Of a stretch of 64,000 nt of DNA, positions 17,300 to 27,246 are shown piece by piece. Origin of the DNA: Nocardia jejuensis NBRC 103114 (lineage in GTDB: Bacteria > Actinomycetota > Actinomycetes > Mycobacteriales > Mycobacteriaceae); NCBI RefSeq assembly GCF_001613145.1, contig NZ_BDBU01000016.1, forward strand, positions 248,001-312,000. Direction: 5' to 3'. The position numbers were made by a program, and so were the translations under genes. Positions within the stretch are counted from its first letter, which is position 1, and each line of letters begins with the position of its first letter. The notes under the pieces are model-generated. The model was not told the DNA's origin and searched no databases. It saw only the letters and a program-made list of their open reading frames with translations.

Positions 17300-18814
17300 A
17301 TGAGCGCAGCCACGGTCGACTTGATGGACTACACCGACGTCATCAGCCGGTACGCGCCGGTGCTGGGTATGGAAGTGCATGTCGAGCTCGGCACGGCCAC
17401 CAAGATGTTCTGCGGATGCCCGACCGAGTTCGGCGCGGAACCCAATACCCAGGTGTGCCCGGTGTGTCTGGGTCTGCCCGGATCGCTTCCGGTCGTGAAC
17501 GAGAAGGCCGTGGAATCGGCCATCCGGATCGGCCTGGCGCTGAACTGCTCGATCACCCCGTGGGGCCGCTTCGCGCGCAAGAACTACTTCTACCCGGACC
17601 AGCCGAAGAACTACCAGATCAGCCAGTACGACGAGCCGATCGCCACCGAGGGCTACCTCGATGTCGTGCTCGACGACGGCGAGATCTTCCGGGTCGCCAT
17701 CGAGCGCGCGCACATGGAGGAGGACACCGGTAAGTCGCTGCACGTGGGCGGGGCGACCGGTCGCATCCTCGGCGCGTCGCACTCGCTGCTGGATTACAAC
17801 CGCGCGGGCGTGCCGCTGATCGAGATCGTCACCAAGCCGATCGAGGGCGCCGGTGAGCGTGCCCCCGAGGTCGCGCGCGCCTACGTCACCGCGCTGCGCG
17901 AGGTGCTCAAGTCGCTGAACGTCTCGGACGTGAAGATGGAGCAGGGCTCGCTGCGCTGTGATGCCAACGTCTCGCTGATGGCCAAGGACGCCAAGGAATT
18001 CGGCACTCGCACCGAGACCAAGAACGTGAACTCGCTCAAGAGCGTCGAGGTCGCGGTGCGCTACGAGATGCGGCGTCAGGCCGCGGTGCTGAGCGCGGGC
18101 GGCACCATCATCCAGGAGACCCGCCACTTCCACGAGGGCGACGGCTCCACCTCCTCGGGCCGCGTCAAGGAGACCGCCGAGGACTACCGCTACTTCCCGG
18201 AGCCGGACCTCGAGCCCATCGCGCCCGACGCGGCGTGGGTCGAGGAGCTGCGCGGCACCATTCCGGAGTACCCGTGGCTGCGCCGCGGCCGCATCCAGGC
18301 CGACTGGGGTCTGTCCGACGAGGTCTTCCGCGACCTGGTGAACGCCGGCGCGCTGGACGTGATCATCGCGACGGTCGACGCCGGAGCCTCGGTCGACGCC
18401 GCTCGCTCCTGGTGGGTCGCCTACCTGACCGAGAAGGCCAAGGAGCGCGAGGTCGCCCTCGAGGATCTGCCCATCACCCCGAAGCAGGTCGCCGAGGTCG
18501 CCGGACTGGTCGAGGCCAAGACCATCAACAACAAGGTCGCCAAGCAGGTCGTGGACTTCGTCCTGGCCGGTGAGGGCGAGCCCGCCGCCATCGTCGAAGC
18601 CAAGGGCCTCGGCATGGTCAGCGACGATTCGGCCCTGCAGACCGAGGTGGACAAGGCCCTGGAGGCCAATCCGGCCATCGCCGAGAAGATCCGCTCCGGC
18701 AAGATCCAGGCCGCGGGCAAGGTCGTCGGCGATGTCATGAAGGCCACGCGCGGGCAGGCCGACGCCGCCCGCGTGCGCGAACTCGTTCTCGCGGCCTGCG
18801 GCGTCAGCGAGTAG
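17300..18814 (+). CDS. gatB: Aspartyl/glutamyl-tRNA amidotransferase subunit B
   Basis: A 504-residue GatB. It transfers ammonia from GatA to misacylated Glu-tRNA(Gln) or Asp-tRNA(Asn) after activation with ATP. The N-terminal cradle has [20 protein letters not shown] and a Cys-rich set (CGCP, CPVCLG) that binds zinc. The C-terminal helical and YqeY-like tail ends at AACGVSE. Length and order match the family. gatA and gatC are not in the window. A stop-proximal tandem repeat and a strong hairpin follow. Confidence 0.97.
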   Translation: MSAATVDLMDYTDVISRYAPVLGMEVHVELGTATKMFCGCPTEFGAEPNTQVCPVCLGLPGSLPVVNEKAVESAIRIGLALNCSITPWGRFARKNYFYPDQPKNYQISQYDEPIATEGYLDVVLDDGEIFRVAIERAHMEEDTGKSLHVGGATGRILGASHSLLDYNRAGVPLIEIVTKPIEGAGERAPEVARAYVTALREVLKSLNVSDVKMEQGSLRCDANVSLMAKDAKEFGTRTETKNVNSLKSVEVAVRYEMRRQAAVLSAGGTIIQETRHFHEGDGSTSSGRVKETAEDYRYFPEPDLEPIAPDAAWVEELRGTIPEYPWLRRGRIQADWGLSDEVFRDLVNAGALDVIIATVDAGASVDAARSWWVAYLTEKAKEREVALEDLPITPKQVAEVAGLVEAKTINNKVAKQVVDFVLAGEGEPAAIVEAKGLGMVSDDSALQTEVDKALEANPAIAEKIRSGKIQAAGKVVGDVMKATRGQADAARVRELVLAACGVSE

Positions 18815-18818
18815 GCCA

Positions 18819-18860
18819 CCGAATATCCGATACCGAATACCCGATACCGCTCACCCGATA
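18819..18860. repeat. Three 14-bp tandem repeats just after the gatB stop
   Basis: CCGAATATCCGATA (18819-18832), CCGAATACCCGATA (18833-18846) and CCGCTCACCCGATA (18847-18860) start 4 bp after the stop codon and end at the terminator hairpin. Confidence 0.88.
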
Positions 18861-18863
18861 CCT

Positions 18864-18894
18864 CTGCGGCACACGGTAACCCCGTGTGCCGCAG
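18864..18894 (+). terminator. Terminator of gatB
   Basis: A perfect 13-bp stem CTGCGGCACACGG with its complement encloses a 5-nt loop. TCGTTT follows. The hairpin directly abuts the repeat array. Confidence 0.85.
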
Positions 18895-19036
18895 TCGTTT
18901 CTCGCCCCATGCTCGGAAGGATCACGCGACGCGGCCACGGCGTACGGGTTCTTCGAGCCCGTCCACGGTGGACCGCGAGACCGCGCGATGCGGGCGGCGC
19001 CAGGGTGCACAGGCGCAGCGTCCGACCCCGGACGCG

Positions 19037-19070
19037 CCTACGGCGCACAGCGATCGCTGTGCGCCGTAGG
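19037..19070. terminator. 34-bp perfect palindrome, probable terminator
   Basis: CCTACGGCGCACAGCGA is followed directly by its own complement with no spacer. It lies 17 bp beyond the stop of the small minus-strand gene at 19088 and probably ends that transcript. Confidence 0.7.
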
Positions 19071-19087
19071 GTGTTCGACGGGAGTGC

Positions 19088-19168
19088 CTAGCCGTTGGCG
19101 TTCGCCCGCCACTTCACCAGTGCAGTGGCGAGACCGACGACGAGACCGATTACGAGTAGTTTGCGCAT
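19088..19168 (-). CDS. 26-residue single-pass membrane peptide
   Basis: The product starts MRKLLVIGLVVGLATALV and ends KWRANANG: a positively charged N-terminus, one hydrophobic helix, and a short basic tail. GGCGGG precedes the ATG and a strong palindrome follows the stop. It recalls very short actinobacterial membrane peptides such as DLW-39, but that signature is missing. Function is unknown, and it could be non-coding. Confidence 0.45.
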   Translation of the reverse strand: MRKLLVIGLVVGLATALVKWRANANG

Positions 19169-19252
19169 GCCCGCCACAGTAGGCGCGGAATCGCCCGTAT
19201 GCCAGGAAGTTCCGCTCACCGGGCATGTTTCGGTCCGGATACGCCTGCGGCG

Positions 19253-19286
19253 CACGGCTTTCGCCGCGCGCCGCAGGTGATGGCCG
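19253..19286. terminator. Hairpin after the LppZ-like gene
   Basis: CCTGCGGCGC (19253-19262) pairs with GCGCCGCAGG (19277-19286) across a 14-nt loop. It is 4 bp beyond the stop of the minus-strand gene at 19290. Confidence 0.6.
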
Positions 19287-19289
19287 GGG

Positions 19290-20444
19290 TTAGTCCGGGC
19301 CGGAGCCGTTGCCGCCGGACGGCGGCGGTATCCGCACCACGCGGTCGTCGTACTGGTTGGGCTGGCCGTCCGTCTTGTTGACCGTGGCGGCCCAGATGTT
19401 GCCGTCGCCGCCCAGCGTCGCGCCGTCGAGGCGGCCGTACTTGTCCTGTGAGAGCAGCGAGGGAGCCGCGGTGACAGCGTGGGTGTTCTTGTCGGCGGTG
19501 GCCAGGGCCAGTGCCTTCTGGTTCGTGAGTGCCACGGCCACACCGTCACTCGCCGCCGCGCATCCCGCGACACCCGGGTGATCGGGCCAGCTCCAGGCCT
19601 TCACGGCCACCCCGTCCGGGCCGATCCGCTGCAGCCGGTCCTCGGTGGCGGTGCGATCGGTGATCCAGATCGAGTCCTTGTGATCGGAGCAGACGCCACC
19701 GGCCACGCCGATACCCGAGGCCACGACGGCGGCGTTCGCGCCGGGACCGGGGGACTCGACGCTCAACAGTTTTCCGGCCATCGAGCCGGAATCCGCCGCG
19801 GCGGAGGGGTTTCCGGCATCGCCGGTCAGGACCAGCATGCGGCTCACGGTGTGGAAATCGATGCCACCGCGATTGCCGTTGGGGCCCTTCGGGATTCCGG
19901 TGAGGATCGGCTTGGGCGCGCCACCGGCATCGGACGTGGAGATGCGCACCACGCGATTGTCGGAGGGGGTCGTGACGTAGGCGTAGATCAACCCGTCCTC
20001 ACCGTAGGTGGGGGACAGGGCCAGCGCGGTGAGGCCGCCGTCGCCGGTGGGATCCACGTCGAGGCGGGCGACCTCCACCGGCTCGGGCGGCACCCCCTCA
20101 TCGGTGGCGACCACCTTCAGGATCCGGCCGGTGAGCCGCTCGGCGACCAGCGCACTGCCGCCGTCGGGCAGCGCGACCAGTCCGCCGGTGGTGTCCAGGC
20201 AGGACACCACGACCGCCGGATCCGGATCCACACACGGCAGGTCGGGACGCTTGGCGGTGCTGGGCGGTACCTTCGGAGTGGTGGTGCCTTGGTCGGCGTC
20301 CTGCCAGACGGGTTCGGTGGTGAACGGGCTGGACGCGCGATCATCGAACCGGGCGCAGCCGGACAGCAGCACGGCGCCGAGCGTCACGCCCAGCACGACC
20401 CTCCGCGTGCCCACCCCGACACGACCTGCGGCAACCAACTTCAT
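19290..20444 (-). CDS. Lipoprotein, glucose/sorbosone dehydrogenase-like beta-propeller (LppZ-like)
   Basis: A 384-residue lipoprotein with a signal peptide ending in lipobox LSGC (about residue 30). The rest resembles PQQ-dependent soluble glucose/sorbosone dehydrogenases: a six-bladed propeller with repeated segments such as GLTALALSPTY, NRGGIDFH and GNIWAATVNK. Position opposite a DoxX gene matches M. tuberculosis lppZ (Rv3006). Whether it binds PQQ is unclear. A TAACGT -10 element lies 7 nt upstream, implying a leaderless message divergent from the DoxX gene. Confidence 0.85.
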   Translation of the reverse strand: MKLVAAGRVGVGTRRVVLGVTLGAVLLSGCARFDDRASSPFTTEPVWQDADQGTTTPKVPPSTAKRPDLPCVDPDPAVVVSCLDTTGGLVALPDGGSALVAERLTGRILKVVATDEGVPPEPVEVARLDVDPTGDGGLTALALSPTYGEDGLIYAYVTTPSDNRVVRISTSDAGGAPKPILTGIPKGPNGNRGGIDFHTVSRMLVLTGDAGNPSAAADSGSMAGKLLSVESPGPGANAAVVASGIGVAGGVCSDHKDSIWITDRTATEDRLQRIGPDGVAVKAWSWPDHPGVAGCAAASDGVAVALTNQKALALATADKNTHAVTAAPSLLSQDKYGRLDGATLGGDGNIWAATVNKTDGQPNQYDDRVVRIPPPSGGNGSGPD

Positions 20445-20451
20445 GGCTCAG

Positions 20452-20457
20452 ACGTTA
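20452..20457 (-). promoter_or_regulatory. -10 element of the LppZ-like gene (leaderless)
   Basis: TAACGT on the minus strand is 7 nt before the ATG at 20444, and no ribosome-binding site is visible. Confidence 0.5.
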
Positions 20458-20568
20458 CGGAAAACCCGACGCGTCTGCTCGGACGGGGGTGCGACATTCC
20501 ACCGACACTCCACGAACCGGACAGTGGACACGCCCTCGGACAGCCGTGTGCTGAGCCCCTCGGGCGCA

Positions 20569-20574
20569 TACTCT
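20569..20574 (+). promoter_or_regulatory. -10 element of the DoxX gene (leaderless)
   Basis: TACTCT lies 7 nt before the GTG at 20582, and no ribosome-binding site is visible. Confidence 0.5.
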
Positions 20575-20581
20575 GACCCGC

Positions 20582-21517
20582 GTGACCGAGAAGCCGAACG
20601 AGCCCTCCGCCGCCGCGCCGGGCGAGATCCCGCCCGCAACGCCCCGGCCGGCCGGTGAACCGGTCCGCAGCCCTTTCGATTCGCCGACCGAGCAGTTCAC
20701 CGCGTCGGGTGCGACCGCCGACTTCGGCGCGGCTGCGGACACCGGCCGGACCGAGGTCCTGGACAAGTCCGCGAAGCTCTCCAAGGAGCCGGCGCGCACC
20801 GACGAGGAGCTGGGCCTCGATCCCGAGGTGCCGCTGTATTCGGAACTGAAGAATTCGATCCCGGGCGCGTCGGACACCGCCGAGGTCACCTCCGAGACCG
20901 CCGCCACCCCGGCCTACTCCTTCGCCAGCATTCCGCCCGCGCCGTCGACCGAACCCAACAACCGGGTGCGCCGTCGTGACGACCGCCGCGGCACCCTGGA
21001 CCTCGGACTTCTGTTGCTGCGCTTGGTCATCGGCGGCACCTTCATCTACCACGGCCTGCAGAAGCTGGCCGGTTGGTTCCATGGCCCGGGCCTGGACGGC
21101 ACCAAGGCCATGATGGAGAACGGCGGTTGGAAGCAGCCCGACATCTCCGCCGCCCTGCTCATCGCCGGCGAACTCGGTGGCGGCATCCTGCTCGTGCTCG
21201 GCCTGGCCACCCCACTCGCCGCGGGCGCGGTGCTGGCCGTCATTCTCGACGCCTGGATGTGGAAGCAGGGCATGGTCGCCGGGTTCCAGTACAAGGCGCA
21301 GACCGGGGTGGAACTGGAGTCCATCCTGGCCGGCGGTGCGGCGGCGATCCTGCTGACCGGGCCGGGCCGGTTGTCGCTGGACCGCAATCGCGGCTGGGCC
21401 ACAAGGCCGTTCATGGGCTCGCTCGCGGTCCTGGTGGCGGCGATCGCGGCCGCGATTCTCACCTATGTCTATATGCACGGCGGCAATCCGCTGACGGGGA
21501 TCGGCCCGTTCGACTGA
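20582..21517 (+). CDS. DoxX-family membrane protein with long N-terminal extension
   Basis: A 311-residue protein starting at GTG. Residues 1-135 are disordered and rich in Ala, Pro, Glu and Thr. Residues about 140-305 form a DoxX domain of four membrane helices (LLLRLVIGGTFIYHGLQKL ... GGGILLVLGLATPLAAG). The family includes subunits of thiosulfate:quinone oxidoreductase and the mycobacterial membrane-associated oxidoreductase complex. Its position matches Rv3005c, the DoxX of that complex. It is divergent from the LppZ-like gene. Confidence 0.88.
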   Translation: MTEKPNEPSAAAPGEIPPATPRPAGEPVRSPFDSPTEQFTASGATADFGAAADTGRTEVLDKSAKLSKEPARTDEELGLDPEVPLYSELKNSIPGASDTAEVTSETAATPAYSFASIPPAPSTEPNNRVRRRDDRRGTLDLGLLLLRLVIGGTFIYHGLQKLAGWFHGPGLDGTKAMMENGGWKQPDISAALLIAGELGGGILLVLGLATPLAAGAVLAVILDAWMWKQGMVAGFQYKAQTGVELESILAGGAAAILLTGPGRLSLDRNRGWATRPFMGSLAVLVAAIAAAILTYVYMHGGNPLTGIGPFD

Positions 21518-21564
21518 TCGGGCGGTCGTCGCGCGGCGGCATGCCCGAACGAACATCGGAATAC

Positions 21565-21603
21565 GAAGCGGCCGGGGTGATGTCGAATCACCCCGGCCGC
21601 TTC
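21565..21603. terminator. Bidirectional terminator
   Basis: A perfect 17-bp stem GAAGCGGCCGGGGTGAT with its complement encloses a 5-nt loop. It lies between the convergent DoxX gene and the gene ending at 21641. Confidence 0.9.
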
Positions 21604-21640
21604 ATCTACGTCGGATCCGGTTCACCGCCGGACGGCTAGC

Positions 21641-21940
21641 TCACCACTGGGTCGCGGTGAACTGCTCCCACTCCTGGTACGTCTCGTGATGCAGCTGCAT
21701 GACCAGTCCGGACTTGCTGTCGATCTGCTGCTGCAGCATCGCGCGATGCGCGCTGATCTCGGCCGCCTCCGCGGGCTCGGCCATGAACTCGGCCGAACCC
21801 AGTTCGCGTGACTGCGCGGCGAGGTCCTCCGCCTCCGCCAGCAGTGCGCGCGCCTCGGTGTTGCGAACGTCGCTGCGCTCGAGCATCGCCGAGTACTCGG
21901 CCAGCATGGTGTCGGCCTTGCCGACGTATTCGATTGTCAT
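21641..21940 (-). CDS. Small helical protein of unknown function
   Basis: A 99-residue protein. The start MTIEYVGKADTML at 21940 follows GGGGACAG; upstream in-frame ATGs are far and lack signals. It is acidic, Ala/Glu/Gln-rich and predicted all-helical, with heptad-like spacing (MLAEYSAMLERS, EAEDLAAQSRELG), and has no membrane segment. It lies downstream of ilvD on the same strand, 180 bp away. I do not recognise the family. Confidence 0.65.
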   Translation of the reverse strand: MTIEYVGKADTMLAEYSAMLERSDVRNTEARALLAEAEDLAAQSRELGSAEFMAEPAEAAEISAHRAMLQQQIDSKSGLVMQLHHETYQEWEQFTATQW

Positions 21941-22120
21941 ATCTGTCCCCGAAATTGAGCCGAGGCGCCGCGCGGACCCGACGGAGGGCTCGGCCGAGAA
22001 ATTCTCGGGGCGAGCCCCCTGCCGGGTCGATGAACGACGCCGAATCGAACTAGTGAAACTGTGCCGGTGCTTACGGCTCGTGGCCGCACCGGCGGCCCAT
22101 GGCACGTGGCGCACCGCGGC

Positions 22121-23962
22121 CTACGGCACGTGGCGCACTGCGCCCTTGTCCGCGGAGGTGGCGAGTGCGGCGTACGCGCGCAGCGCGGTGGTGACCGGCC
22201 GCTCACGAGCCACGGGCTGCCAAGGCCGTTCGCGCGCATCCATCTTCGAGCGCCGCTCGGCGAGAATCTCGTCCGAGACCAGCAATTCGAGCGCACGGGA
22301 GTGCACGTCGATGCGGATGCGGTCGCCATTCTCGATCAGGCCGATCGCGCCGCCGCCGGCCGCCTCGGGCGACATGTGCCCGATGGACAGACCCGAGGTG
22401 CCGCCGGAGAACCGGCCGTCGGTGATGAGCGCGCACTTCTTGCCCAGGCCCATGCCCTTGAGGAACGAGGTCGGGTGCAGCATCTCCTGCATACCCGGAC
22501 CGCCCTTGGGGCCTTCGTAGCGCACCACGACCACATCGCCCGGCACGATCTTCTTGCCGAGGATGAGCGAGACCGCCTCCTCCTGGGACTCGACCACCAC
22601 GGCCGGGCCCTCGAAGGTGAACAGGTCCTCGTCGATGCCGGCGGTCTTGAGGATCGCGCCGTCGAGTGCGATGTTGCCGCGCAGCACGCACAGCCCGCCC
22701 TCGACGGTGTACGCGTGCTCGACCGAGCGGATGCACCCGCCCTCGGCGTCGGTGTCGAGCGAGGACCAGCGGTTCTCGGTGGAGAACGGCTCGGTGGTGC
22801 GCACGCCGCCGGGCGCGGCGTGGAACAGCTCGATCGCTTCCTCGGAAGCCTTGCCGGAGCGGATGTCCCAGGTGTCGAGCCACTCCTCGACCGTCGCGGT
22901 GTGCACGGTGGTGACGTCGGTTTCCAGCAGCCCGCCGCGGCGCAATTCGCCGAGCAGAGCCGGGATGCCACCGGCGCGGTGCACGTCCTCCATGTGGTAA
23001 TCGGAGTTGGGGGAGACCTTCGACAGGCACGGCACGCGGCGCGAGATCTCGTCGATGGTCGCGAGATCGAAGTCGATCTCACCCTCCTGCGCGGCGGCGA
23101 GGGTGTGCAGCACGGTGTTGGTGGAGCCGCCCATGGCCACGTCCAGCGCCATCGCGTTGCGGAAAGCCTTGGCGTTGGCCACATTTCGCGGCAGCACCGA
23201 GGCGTCGTCGTCGCGGTACCACTTGGTGGCGATATCGACGATGACCCGGCCCGCGTTCTGGAACAGCGCGCGGCGGGCGGCATGGGTGGCCAGGGTGGAG
23301 CCGTTGCCCGGCAGGGCCAGGCCCAGCGCCTCGGTGAGGCAGTTCATCGAATTGGCGGTGAACATGCCCGAGCACGAGCCGCAGGTCGGACACGCGCTGC
23401 GCTCGACCTCGTCCAGGCCCTCGTCGGTGACGACCTGCGAGGCGCTCGCGGAGATGGCGGTGATCAGGTCGGTCGGGGCCTGGGCGACGCCGCCCACGAC
23501 GACGGCCTTACCGGCCTCCATCGGACCGCCGGAGACGAACACGGCCGGGATGTTCAGCCGCATGGCGGCGTTCAGCATCCCCGGGGTGATCTTGTCGCAG
23601 TTGGAGATGCACACCAGGGCGTCGGCGGTGTGCGCGTTGGCCATGTACTCGACCGAGTCCGCGATGATCTCGCGCGAGGGCAGCGAGTAGAGCATGCCGC
23701 CGTGACCCATGGCGATGCCGTCGTCGACCGCGATGGTGTGGAATTCGCGAGGTACGCCGCCCGCCGCCCGAACCGCCTCGGCCACGATCTCGCCGACATT
23801 CTTGAGATGCACATGGCCCGGCACGAACTGCGTGTACGAGTTCGCGATGGCGACGATCGGTTTGCCGAAATCGGAGTCGGTCATACCCGTGGCGCGCCAG
23901 AGAGCGCGAGCTCCCGCGGCATTGCGTCCGACGGTGGTGGTTCGTGAGCGAAGCGGTGGCAT
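22121..23962 (-). CDS. ilvD: Dihydroxy-acid dehydratase
   Basis: A 613-residue IlvD, which dehydrates 2,3-dihydroxy acids to 2-keto acids in valine, leucine and isoleucine synthesis and uses an Fe-S cluster. The start [14 protein letters not shown] matches the long E. coli-type enzyme. Cluster cysteines are visible in SNCDKITPG and CPTCGSCSG, and the catalytic-loop GRFSGGTSG region is intact. GAGGATCG lies about 10 bp upstream. Clustering with ilvBNC 1.3 kb away on the opposite strand fits the pathway, although the two are not co-transcribed. Confidence 0.97.
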   Translation of the reverse strand: MPPLRSRTTTVGRNAAGARALWRATGMTDSDFGKPIVAIANSYTQFVPGHVHLKNVGEIVAEAVRAAGGVPREFHTIAVDDGIAMGHGGMLYSLPSREIIADSVEYMANAHTADALVCISNCDKITPGMLNAAMRLNIPAVFVSGGPMEAGKAVVVGGVAQAPTDLITAISASASQVVTDEGLDEVERSACPTCGSCSGMFTANSMNCLTEALGLALPGNGSTLATHAARRALFQNAGRVIVDIATKWYRDDDASVLPRNVANAKAFRNAMALDVAMGGSTNTVLHTLAAAQEGEIDFDLATIDEISRRVPCLSKVSPNSDYHMEDVHRAGGIPALLGELRRGGLLETDVTTVHTATVEEWLDTWDIRSGKASEEAIELFHAAPGGVRTTEPFSTENRWSSLDTDAEGGCIRSVEHAYTVEGGLCVLRGNIALDGAILKTAGIDEDLFTFEGPAVVVESQEEAVSLILGKKIVPGDVVVVRYEGPKGGPGMQEMLHPTSFLKGMGLGKKCALITDGRFSGGTSGLSIGHMSPEAAGGGAIGLIENGDRIRIDVHSRALELLVSDEILAERRSKMDARERPWQPVARERPVTTALRAYAALATSADKGAVRHVP

Positions 23963-24096
23963 GAGTTTCGATCCTCGAGTTCTCGTCGCAGGGGCTGGTC
24001 GGCGACTACACCGGAATGGTCCGGCGGGGATCACAACGTTACTCCCGCGCTGGCCGGTCCCTCTCAGCGCCCGAAACCTCGCACCCCGACACGCGC

Positions 24097-24960
24097 CTAC
24101 TTGTCTGAAGTGTCGCGCTCCGAGGGCGTGGTGCCGTGCTCATCGGCCTCGGCCGTGATCGGCTCCTCGACCTCGCTCGCGACGAGTTCCGCCTCGTCCG
24201 CGTCCTCGGGTTCCACGAACGGATCCGGGATCCGGCCGTCGGACGCCTCGACCAGATCGCGCAGCCGGTCGTAGCCGACAGCGGGCAAACTCACATCGGA
24301 ATCGTCCGCCAGATGCACCCGCAGGAAACCGCGCGCCGGAATGCGCAGGCCCTTCACCTCGGACCAATCGATGTGCCGCGTCGAGAACATGGTCCGCAAG
24401 TGCAGACCGTCCGCGGACACCTTGGTCCGGGTGCGCTCGATCCACACCGCCATGGCGATCGGAATCGCGAACAGAATCCACAGCACCTGCGGCAGCCCGG
24501 CGAACGGGAAGATCACACCCATCAGCACCATGAACACCGCGATGTGCGCCAGCCGGGTCAGTCCGATCACGCGCACACCCGGGTCCTGGATGCGACCGCG
24601 CGCGGCCACCAGCAGCGCCCGCAGCCGCGCGAAGTCGACGCCCGGCAGCGGGATCTCGGTGCCATCGGTGGTGCGCAGATACACCCGGCCGAAGCCGGGC
24701 ACCCGCACGCCCTCGATCTCGGACCACGGCACCCGCCGGGTCCGGGCCAACCCGCGAGTTTCGACCCCGGTGCTGGTCAGATCGGTTTGCAGGCGTAGCA
24801 GCCAGAGCGGGACGACAACGATCAGCGGACCGATGAACACGCCCAGCAGCCACAGCCAGTCGCTGCGGAAACGGGCTTCGGGAAATGGACCCGTGTCCGA
24901 TCCGAGGTCGGGGGTGTGGGACGATTGCGCCGGTGGCACGGACTGATGCGGTGATGACAC
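24097..24960 (-). CDS. Membrane protein with two bacterial PH-like domains (CFP6-like)
   Basis: A 287-residue protein. GTG 24960 follows GAGGATGGGG. It contains two units, each a pair of hydrophobic helices followed by a bPH/low-molecular-weight-antigen-6 domain ([21 protein letters not shown]... and [23 protein letters not shown]). The C-terminal 40 residues are acidic. The position beside ilvB matches M. tuberculosis cfp6 (Rv3004), which is a single unit, so this looks like an internal duplication. Function is unknown. Confidence 0.85.
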   Translation of the reverse strand: MSSPHQSVPPAQSSHTPDLGSDTGPFPEARFRSDWLWLLGVFIGPLIVVVPLWLLRLQTDLTSTGVETRGLARTRRVPWSEIEGVRVPGFGRVYLRTTDGTEIPLPGVDFARLRALLVAARGRIQDPGVRVIGLTRLAHIAVFMVLMGVIFPFAGLPQVLWILFAIPIAMAVWIERTRTKVSADGLHLRTMFSTRHIDWSEVKGLRIPARGFLRVHLADDSDVSLPAVGYDRLRDLVEASDGRIPDPFVEPEDADEAELVASEVEEPITAEADEHGTTPSERDTSDK

Positions 24961-25038
24961 ACCCCCATCCTCGCATTGTGTTGAACGGACCCGAACAACC
25001 GCTCTGTCTCACATAATGGGACACCCTTGGTCAGATGT

Positions 25039-25068
25039 TTGACTGGACGATGCAGGCACAATTACCGT
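25039..25068 (+). promoter_or_regulatory. Promoter of the ilvB leader and ilvBNC
   Basis: TTGACT (-35, 25039-25044) and TACCGT (-10, 25063-25068) are 18 bp apart. The -10 ends 7 nt before the GTG of the leader peptide, so the RNA should begin on or beside that codon. Confidence 0.6.
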
Positions 25069-25075
25069 CTTGTGC

Positions 25076-25123
25076 GTGAATCGAATCGAGTTGCTCGTAA
25101 TCGGCCGGCGCGTCCAGCGCTGA
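25076..25123 (+). CDS. ilvB leader peptide (attenuator)
   Basis: The 15-residue product MNRIELLVIGRRVQR carries Ile, Leu, Leu, Val, Ile within six codons, and a second Val follows. These are exactly the end products of the downstream pathway. Ribosome stalling on these codons when charged tRNAs are scarce would favour read-through into ilvB. C. glutamicum ilvBNC is controlled by attenuation of the same logic. There is no Shine-Dalgarno sequence; the peptide appears leaderless. Confidence 0.75.
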   Translation: MNRIELLVIGRRVQR

Positions 25124-25170
25124 GCCGACGACTGTAGTCAATTACGTCAGCTCGCGACTGCGACGCGCCA

Positions 25171-25204
25171 CCCTCGAACAGCCATGGCTGTCGGGGGCTT
25201 TTTT
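25171..25204 (+). terminator. Intrinsic terminator of the ilvB attenuator
   Basis: CCCTCG, a bulged A, then the self-complementary ACAGCCATGGCTGT and CGGGGG form a strong hairpin followed by C and six Ts (25199-25204). It lies 48 bp after the leader stop and 72 bp before ilvB. GGCGCGTC inside the leader (25107-25114) is a perfect complement of GACGCGCC (25162-25169) just before the hairpin and could form the alternative structure. Confidence 0.8.
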
Positions 25205-25275
25205 GTGTTCAGGCATCTCACTTGTTCAGGCACAGCCCTTTGGACCGGAACGACAAGCAGTAAGGAACCAAGACG

Positions 25276-27246
25276 GTGAGCGCACCTACCGCCCGACCCG
25301 GGCCCTCGGCCCGTCGGCCCGCGCCTTCGGCCTCGCAGCCGACTGCGCCTGTGGCCAGCACTCCGAATCGCCGCCAGGTCCCGCCCGAGCGGGTCACCGG
25401 CGCGCAGTCCGTCGTCCGCTCGCTCGAGGAGCTCGGCGTCGACACGGTTTTCGGTATTCCCGGTGGCGCGATTCTCCCCGTCTACGATCCGCTGTTCGAT
25501 TCGGTCAAGGTTCGCCACGTGCTGGTCCGCCACGAGCAGGGCGGCGGCCACGCGGCCACCGGCTACGCCCAGGCAACCGGCAAGGTCGGTGTGTGTATGG
25601 CCACATCCGGTCCCGGCGCGACGAACCTGGTGACCCCGATCGCCGACGCGCAGATGGACTCGGTCCCGCTGGTCGCGATCACCGGCCAGGTCGGGCGCAG
25701 CCTGATCGGCACCGACGCCTTCCAGGAAGCCGACATCTCCGGCATCACCATGGCGTGCACCAAGCACAACTTCCTGGTGACCGACCCGATCGACATCCCG
25801 CGCATGCTGGCCGAGGCGTTCTACCTGGCCTCCTCCGGCCGCCCGGGCGCGGTCCTGGTCGACATCCCGAAGGACGTGCTGCAGGCGCAGACCACGTTCA
25901 GCTGGCCGCCGGAGATGCGCCTGCCCGGCTATCGTCCGGTGACCAAGCCGCACGGCAAGCAGGTGCGCGAAGCCGCCCGCATGATCATGGAGTCCAAGGC
26001 TCCGGTGCTCTACGTCGGCGGCGGCGTGATCAAGGCCGATGCGTCCGAGGAACTGCTCGAGCTCGCCGAGCTGACCGGCATCCCCGTCGTCACCACGCTG
26101 ATGGCGCGCGGCGCGTTCCCCGACACCCACACCCTCAACATGGGCATGCCCGGCATGCACGGCACCGTGGGAGCCGTTGCGGCCCTGCAGAAGTCGGACC
26201 TGCTGATCACCCTGGGCGCGCGTTTCGACGACCGCGTCACCGGTCAGCTGGACTCCTTCGCGCCCAATGCCAAGGTCATCCACGCCGATATCGACCCCGC
26301 CGAGATCGGCAAGAACCGGCATGCGGACGTCCCGATCGTCGGCGACTGCCGCGAGGTCATCGCCGAGCTCATCGAGACCCTCAAGGCCGATCCGGCCGCC
26401 ACCGGCAAAACCGCTCCGCTGCTGGAGATCTCGCAGTGGTGGACCTACCTCAGCGGCGTGCGCAGCTCGTACCCGCTGGGCTGGAAGACCCCGTCCGACG
26501 GTTCGCTGTCGCCGGAGTTCGTCATCGAGAAGCTGGGGCAGCTCGCCGGTCCCGATGCCATCTACTGCGCCGGCGTCGGCCAGCACCAGATGTGGGCCGC
26601 GCAGTTCATCAAGTACGAGAAGCCGCGTACCTGGCTGAACTCCGGTGGCCTTGGCACCATGGGCTACTCGGTGCCCGCCGCCATGGGCGCGAAGATGGGC
26701 ATGCCGGATCGCGAGGTCTGGGCCATCGACGGTGACGGCTGCTTCCAGATGACCAATCAGGAACTGGCCACCTGTGCCGTCGAGGGCGTGCCGATCAAGG
26801 TCGCGCTGATCAACAACGGCAACCTCGGCATGGTCCGCCAGTGGCAGACCCTGTTCTACGAGAAGCGCTACTCGAACACCGATCTGGGTACACACACCCT
26901 GCGCATCCCGGACTTCGTGAAGCTCGCGGAAGCGTTGGGCTGCCACGGAATTCGCGTGGAGAAGGAAGAGGACGTGGAGGCCGCGATCCGCGAGGCGCAG
27001 TCGATCAACGACCGTCCCGTGGTGATCGACTTCATCGTCGGCAAGGACGCGCAGGTGTGGCCGATGGTCGCCGCCGGCACCTCCAACGACGAGATCATGG
27101 CCGCGCGCGGCATCCGCCCGCTGTTCGACGACGACGAGTCGGTCTCCGAGCCCGCCGTCATCCACGAGGCCATGTCGCACGAGCAGGCCACATTGACCGC
27201 GCACGAGCGCGCTGCCGATGCCGCCCAGAAGGGGACCGAGCAATGA
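25276..27246 (+). CDS. ilvB: Acetolactate synthase large subunit
   Basis: A 656-residue ThDP enzyme that makes acetolactate and acetohydroxybutyrate. After a 35-residue Pro/Ala-rich extension, the PYR domain has [11 protein letters not shown] with the catalytic Glu, the middle domain has the FAD-binding pattern, and the PP domain has [14 protein letters not shown]...NNGNLGM for ThDP-Mg. GTG 25276 follows AAGGAACC. It overlaps ilvN by 4 bp. Control is by the attenuator directly upstream. Confidence 0.97.
   Translation: MSAPTARPGPSARRPAPSASQPTAPVASTPNRRQVPPERVTGAQSVVRSLEELGVDTVFGIPGGAILPVYDPLFDSVKVRHVLVRHEQGGGHAATGYAQATGKVGVCMATSGPGATNLVTPIADAQMDSVPLVAITGQVGRSLIGTDAFQEADISGITMACTKHNFLVTDPIDIPRMLAEAFYLASSGRPGAVLVDIPKDVLQAQTTFSWPPEMRLPGYRPVTKPHGKQVREAARMIMESKAPVLYVGGGVIKADASEELLELAELTGIPVVTTLMARGAFPDTHTLNMGMPGMHGTVGAVAALQKSDLLITLGARFDDRVTGQLDSFAPNAKVIHADIDPAEIGKNRHADVPIVGDCREVIAELIETLKADPAATGKTAPLLEISQWWTYLSGVRSSYPLGWKTPSDGSLSPEFVIEKLGQLAGPDAIYCAGVGQHQMWAAQFIKYEKPRTWLNSGGLGTMGYSVPAAMGAKMGMPDREVWAIDGDGCFQMTNQELATCAVEGVPIKVALINNGNLGMVRQWQTLFYEKRYSNTDLGTHTLRIPDFVKLAEALGCHGIRVEKEEDVEAAIREAQSINDRPVVIDFIVGKDAQVWPMVAAGTSNDEIMAARGIRPLFDDDESVSEPAVIHEAMSHEQATLTAHERAADAAQKGTEQ

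Noticed and set aside
22061..23947. Long plus-strand frame opposite ilvD
   Set aside because: It is antisense to a full-length IlvD with all Fe-S cysteines, and no start signal or domain is present.
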